13,388 bases of DNA from positions 1 to 13,388 of the forward strand of contig MFAZ01000003.1 in NCBI GenBank assembly GCA_001776335.1. The letters run 5' to 3'. A model generated the notes under the pieces. The model ran no database searches. It was not told the DNA's origin and worked only from the letters and a program-made list of their open reading frames with translations. This stretch comes from Candidatus Curtissbacteria bacterium RIFCSPHIGHO2_01_FULL_41_11. GTDB taxonomy: Bacteria; Patescibacteriota; Microgenomatia; Curtissbacterales; GWA2-41-24. The translations under genes and the position numbers were made by a program. Of the stretch, positions 10,441-13,388 are shown in pieces (within the stretch, counting starts at the first letter, position 1; the number at the start of each line of letters is the position of its first letter).

Positions 10441-12477
10441 ATGAATATAAAAATACCCGTTTCCTGGCTTCGCGATTACCTCAAAACCGATGTCGCGGCC
10501 AAAACAATCGCAAATTATCTGACTTCTTCCGGACCCTCTGTTGAAAGAATAGAAAAACACGGGGAAGATCTACTGTTCGATGTCGAGGTTACAACTAACC
10601 GGCCGGACGCTTTTTCCGTCTGGGGCCTTGCAAGGGAAGCAAACGCCATTTTGCAGGCAAACGGCCAAAAGTCCCAGCTTGTTGCACCCAAAGGCCTGGA
10701 TACCAAACTGGAACCCGACAAAACCCAAAAATTCCCGCTCGATGTTTTAATTCGCGACAAATCTCTCTGTCAGCGCTTTACAGCAATTGTTGTCGACAAC
10801 GTCAAGATCAAACCATCACCGGCAATCATCAAAAACCGCCTGGAAGCAAGCGGCATCCGAGCCATCAATAACATAGTGGATATCTCAAACTACATCATGC
10901 TCGAGCTCGGCCAGCCCATGCATACTTTCGACTATGACAAAATTAAAGGTTCGAAAATGGTTTTGAGAGAATCTAAAGCAGGCGAAAGCGTAAAAACTCT
11001 GGACGGCCAAACAAGAAAACTGCCAAAAGGCACAATTGTAATAGAAGACACAGAAAGGCTAATTGATCTTTGCGGCATCATGGGCGCGGAAAACTCGGCG
11101 GTCTCTTCACGAACCAAAAGAGTTTTACTGTTTGTACAATCCTACGATCCCATAAGAATCCGAAAAACTACCCAGGCACTCGCATTTCGAACAGATGCGG
11201 CAGCAAGATTTGAAAAAGGTATCGATTTGGCGGCAATACCGCAAGCCCTGTCCCGTGCGGTTTATCTGGCCAAACAAACTTCAGGCGCAAAAGTAGCCTC
11301 AGAACTTATCGACATTTACCAAAATCTACCTTACCCAAAACCCATTATTCTAAACATAAGCAAGCTGAACTCTTATCTGGGCGTAGAAATCTCAGCGGAA
11401 AAAGCGGCCAAAATCCTGCAACTTCTCAGCTTCACGACAAATACAACCAGCCAAACAATTACGGCAAAACCTCCGACGTGGAGATTTCAGGATATGGAAA
11501 TCGAAGAAGATTTAATCGAAGAAATCGCCAGAATCTACGGTTACCACAATCTGCCCTCAACCCTCCCAAAAGGAGAACTACCCAAAGCCGAAGAATCAAT
11601 TCTCGCCCAAGTCATCGAGCTTAAAAAAGCCCTCAAATTCCTTGGCCTAACTGAAGTTTTAACATATTCGATAATCTCTAAAGAATTTTTGAACCTTGCT
11701 GGTATTCAGGAAAATGAAGCTGTCGAGCTCATAAATCCGCTTTCCGACCAATGGCAGTTCATGAGACCCTCACTGATTCCATCGCTGGTCGATGTTATTG
11801 CCCAAAACCAAAATCTAAAATCCAACATCAAACTCTTTGAAATCGCCAAGACATACGAAAAAAATCCTGGCGACATCCCTACTCAAGACTTGAAAATAGC
11901 CTTTACATCACAAAACTCTACGTTTGCAGAAATCAAAGGTCTTGTCGAAAATCTGTTTGAAATCCTCGAAAGGGAGCCTAAATTCCAAAAATTTACAGAC
12001 AAAAACCCTCTTTCGGATAATTCTCAATTCGCACTCATAAAAGTTGGTGACAAAGTTGTCGGAGGCATGGGAATTCTAAATAGCAAAGTTGTTGATTTTT
12101 TTGGAATCGAGAGCGACGTTTTTATCGCCGAAATCAATCTTACTACCTGCTACCAACTACCCGCTAGCCATTACTCGTACCATCCTATTCCAAAATATCC
12201 TCCTGTAATAGAAGACATCAGCGCAATTTTTGATGAAAAGATCCCGGTTGCAGATATTATTTCAGAGGTTAAAAAGCTGGGCAGTCCGCTCGTCAAAAAG
12301 GTCGAAATCCTCGATATCTTCAAAGACGAAAAAATCGGCAAAAACAAAAAATCCATAACCCTTCGCCTCTCGTACCAAAAACCCGACTCAACCCCATCTC
12401 GGGAAGAAGTTACCAGATTCCGTGAAATAATTACTCGCGAAATCTCCCGCATCTTCAAAGCACAAATAAGGAAGTAA
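10441..12477 (+). CDS. pheT: Phenylalanyl-tRNA synthetase beta subunit, lacking the B2 domain
   Basis: Partner of PheS; carries the editing site that removes Tyr from tRNA-Phe and helps bind the tRNA. 678 aa against about 790-800. The N-terminal B1 part (PVSWLRDYLKT, then SSGPSVERIE at 29-38) runs straight into DVEVTTNRPDAFSVWGLARE (47-66), so the roughly 110-residue B2 (EMAP-like tRNA-binding) domain is absent. B3/B4 follows (NIVDISNYIMLELGQPMHTFD, 144-164; GIMGAENSAVSSRT, 212-225; FRTDAAARFEKGID, 249-262), then B5 (about 300-372) and the catalytic-like core. The FDX-ACB anticodon-binding domain (about 583-678) closes the protein. A lost B2 is a known variant in some small genomes. It is separated from pheS by an AT-rich repeat but surely co-expressed. 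Confidence 0.96.
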   Translation: MNIKIPVSWLRDYLKTDVAAKTIANYLTSSGPSVERIEKHGEDLLFDVEVTTNRPDAFSVWGLAREANAILQANGQKSQLVAPKGLDTKLEPDKTQKFPLDVLIRDKSLCQRFTAIVVDNVKIKPSPAIIKNRLEASGIRAINNIVDISNYIMLELGQPMHTFDYDKIKGSKMVLRESKAGESVKTLDGQTRKLPKGTIVIEDTERLIDLCGIMGAENSAVSSRTKRVLLFVQSYDPIRIRKTTQALAFRTDAAARFEKGIDLAAIPQALSRAVYLAKQTSGAKVASELIDIYQNLPYPKPIILNISKLNSYLGVEISAEKAAKILQLLSFTTNTTSQTITAKPPTWRFQDMEIEEDLIEEIARIYGYHNLPSTLPKGELPKAEESILAQVIELKKALKFLGLTEVLTYSIISKEFLNLAGIQENEAVELINPLSDQWQFMRPSLIPSLVDVIAQNQNLKSNIKLFEIAKTYEKNPGDIPTQDLKIAFTSQNSTFAEIKGLVENLFEILEREPKFQKFTDKNPLSDNSQFALIKVGDKVVGGMGILNSKVVDFFGIESDVFIAEINLTTCYQLPASHYSYHPIPKYPPVIEDISAIFDEKIPVADIISEVKKLGSPLVKKVEILDIFKDEKIGKNKKSITLRLSYQKPDSTPSREEVTRFREIITREISRIFKAQIRK

Positions 12478-12486
12478 ATATAACTC

Positions 12487-12515
12487 TTTAAAAAAAGGTT
12501 GCACTTTGCTATTCT
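12487..12515 (+). promoter_or_regulatory. Possible promoter for the cupredoxin lipoprotein
   Basis: TTTAAA (12487-12492), a 17-nt spacer and TATTCT (12510-12515) with an extended TG at 12507-12508. ATG 12525 is 9 nt further. Both hexamers are imperfect, but the placement matches the window's pattern. Confidence 0.45.
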
Positions 12516-12524
12516 TATTAAAGT

Positions 12525-13268
12525 ATGCGAAAAGTGACAACTTTGGTAGCAATTCTTGCCGCAACTCTTATTCTTTCAGGTTGCCAACTTAAATTCCCTC
12601 TCTCCAAGCAAACCAACCCTCCTGCCACCCAAATCACAACTCCCGAAACCGAAGTAGGTACTCCTAAAAAAAGCGCTCATTACGAATCAAATACTCCGGC
12701 TCACGGCACCATATTGGCAGGCGTACCAATAAATGTAGTCATTAACTTTAACTTTGATCTTGCCAGCCCATCAAAAATTGAAATTAAAAAAGACGGAGTT
12801 GACTTTGGAGTAGGAGAAACCGCAATCGACCCAAACAAGCTCACTATGAGAAGAAAAATGGACCCTGCTGCTCCGGAAGGAATCTATAAAGTCGCCTACA
12901 ACGCCTGCTGGCCGGACGGTACATGTCACGACGGCAGCTTTGAATTCGCAATAAACAGGGCAAAAGCCGGCACATTTGTCGACATGACCGGTCAAAATGA
13001 AGTTTCTATTAATCTTAAAAACTTTATGTTTGAACCCAAAAATGTAAGAATCAAAAAAGGAACAAAAGTAACCTGGACAAATAGTGATTCGACTGCTCAC
13101 TACGTAAATACCGACTCACACCCTGCACACACCTATATCCTGGACATGAACTCACAGGCACTTGAAGAGAGCCAGACCTATTCCTACACTTTCGAAACAG
13201 CCGGTATATACCCCTATCACTGCAGCGCGCATGCCTCTACCATGGCCGGCAACATCCTCGTTGAATAG
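12525..13268 (+). CDS. Lipoprotein with CopC-like and cupredoxin (plastocyanin-like) domains
   Basis: 247 aa, membrane-anchored and outward facing. The signal peptide (1-19) ends in a lipobox LSGC with C20. Residues 30-50 are a Pro/Thr linker. Residues 51-145 resemble CopC: AHYESNTPAHGTI, a beta-rich middle, and WPDGTCHDGSFEFAI (129-143), where CopC has its DGH...GxFxF strand; C128 and C134 could form a disulfide. Residues 155-247 are a cupredoxin: NFMFEPKNVRIKKGTKVTWTN, then a type 1 copper site with H192, C233, H236 and M240 (YHCSAHASTMAG; C-x2-H-x3-M). It probably binds one copper for electron transfer or copper handling outside the cell. It has its own likely promoter and no copper-related neighbours. 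The cupredoxin call is firm, the CopC call moderate. Confidence 0.88.
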   Translation: MRKVTTLVAILAATLILSGCQLKFPLSKQTNPPATQITTPETEVGTPKKSAHYESNTPAHGTILAGVPINVVINFNFDLASPSKIEIKKDGVDFGVGETAIDPNKLTMRRKMDPAAPEGIYKVAYNACWPDGTCHDGSFEFAINRAKAGTFVDMTGQNEVSINLKNFMFEPKNVRIKKGTKVTWTNSDSTAHYVNTDSHPAHTYILDMNSQALEESQTYSYTFETAGIYPYHCSAHASTMAGNILVE

Positions 13269-13281
13269 ACCTTAAATCGGC

Positions 13282-13311
13282 CTTAGTCTTCGCAGGACCG
13301 GACTAAGTTTT
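13282..13311 (+). terminator. Probable Rho-independent terminator
   Basis: CTTAGTC (13282-13288) pairs with GACTAAG (13301-13307) over 7 bp, followed by TTTTAT. The T-run is short, so efficiency may be modest. It closes the lipoprotein transcript 13 nt after its stop. Confidence 0.65.
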
Positions 13312-13388
13312 ATGCAATTATAATTTAGAATATACTAACAAACGAAACTCTAAATTCCGAATGGGATTTTGAAAAGGTCCTTAGTCAG
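13312..13388 (+). other. Right-edge intergenic stretch with -10-like boxes
   Basis: Holds TATAAT (13319-13324), TAGAAT (13326-13331) and TATACT (13331-13336) in a row, without a good -35. No gene starts before the edge: ATG 13361 hits TGA after three codons. It probably holds the promoter of the next gene to the right. Confidence 0.35.

Noticed and set aside
1..13388. Alternative genetic code (TGA as Gly)
   Set aside because: TGA ends genes at sensible places (for example 307-309 and 6475-6477), and the conserved proteins contain no in-frame TGA.

Overview
The window looks like chromosome from a Candidate Phyla Radiation (Patescibacteria) bacterium, most plausibly Microgenomates-like. This is an inference from five things: pared-down translation proteins (a ThrRS of 399 aa without its editing half, a PheT of 678 aa without the B2 tRNA-binding domain), short intergenic gaps, promoters lying almost on top of start codons, dispersed palindromic repeats even inside essential genes, and several small proteins I cannot assign. 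TGA acts as a stop and no recoding is needed.

Layout. 1-2866: four same-strand genes of unknown role: a helical protein cut by the left edge, a one-pass membrane protein, a charged coiled-coil protein and a long acidic Pro/Ser/Thr/Gln-rich protein. 2944-4404: a stand-alone CheY-like receiver, an unknown 294-aa protein with Cys pairs, and two tiny overlapping reading frames that look like the ends of a lost operon. 4401-5219 (minus): a PUA-less glutamate 5-kinase. 5308-5525 (minus): an unusual tRNA locus. A complete tRNA-Val(GAC) sits inside the D-loop of a second tRNA-Val(GAC), whose two parts lie on either side of it. 5571-13268: unknown gene, small membrane protein, thrS, infC-rpmI-rplT, a pilin-like membrane peptide, pheS-pheT, and a lipoprotein joining a CopC-like domain to a cupredoxin domain.

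How they work together. thrS, infC, rpmI, rplT, pheS and pheT form the classic bacterial translation cluster: Thr and Phe charging, initiation factor 3, and ribosomal proteins L35 and L20. Here it is divided by internal promoters and short repeat-rich gaps. infC has no ATG, GTG, TTG or CTG at its N-terminus but does have a good promoter and Shine-Dalgarno sequence, which suggests a non-canonical start, as in the known AUU-based infC autoregulation.

The observations most worth following are the tRNA nested in a tRNA (with twin perfect hairpins at one junction), the infC start, two GC-rich palindromes read in frame within pheS, and the repeated placement of -10 boxes 6-11 nt before start codons, which predicts largely leaderless mRNAs. 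No domain or database search was possible; family calls rest on motifs recognised by eye.
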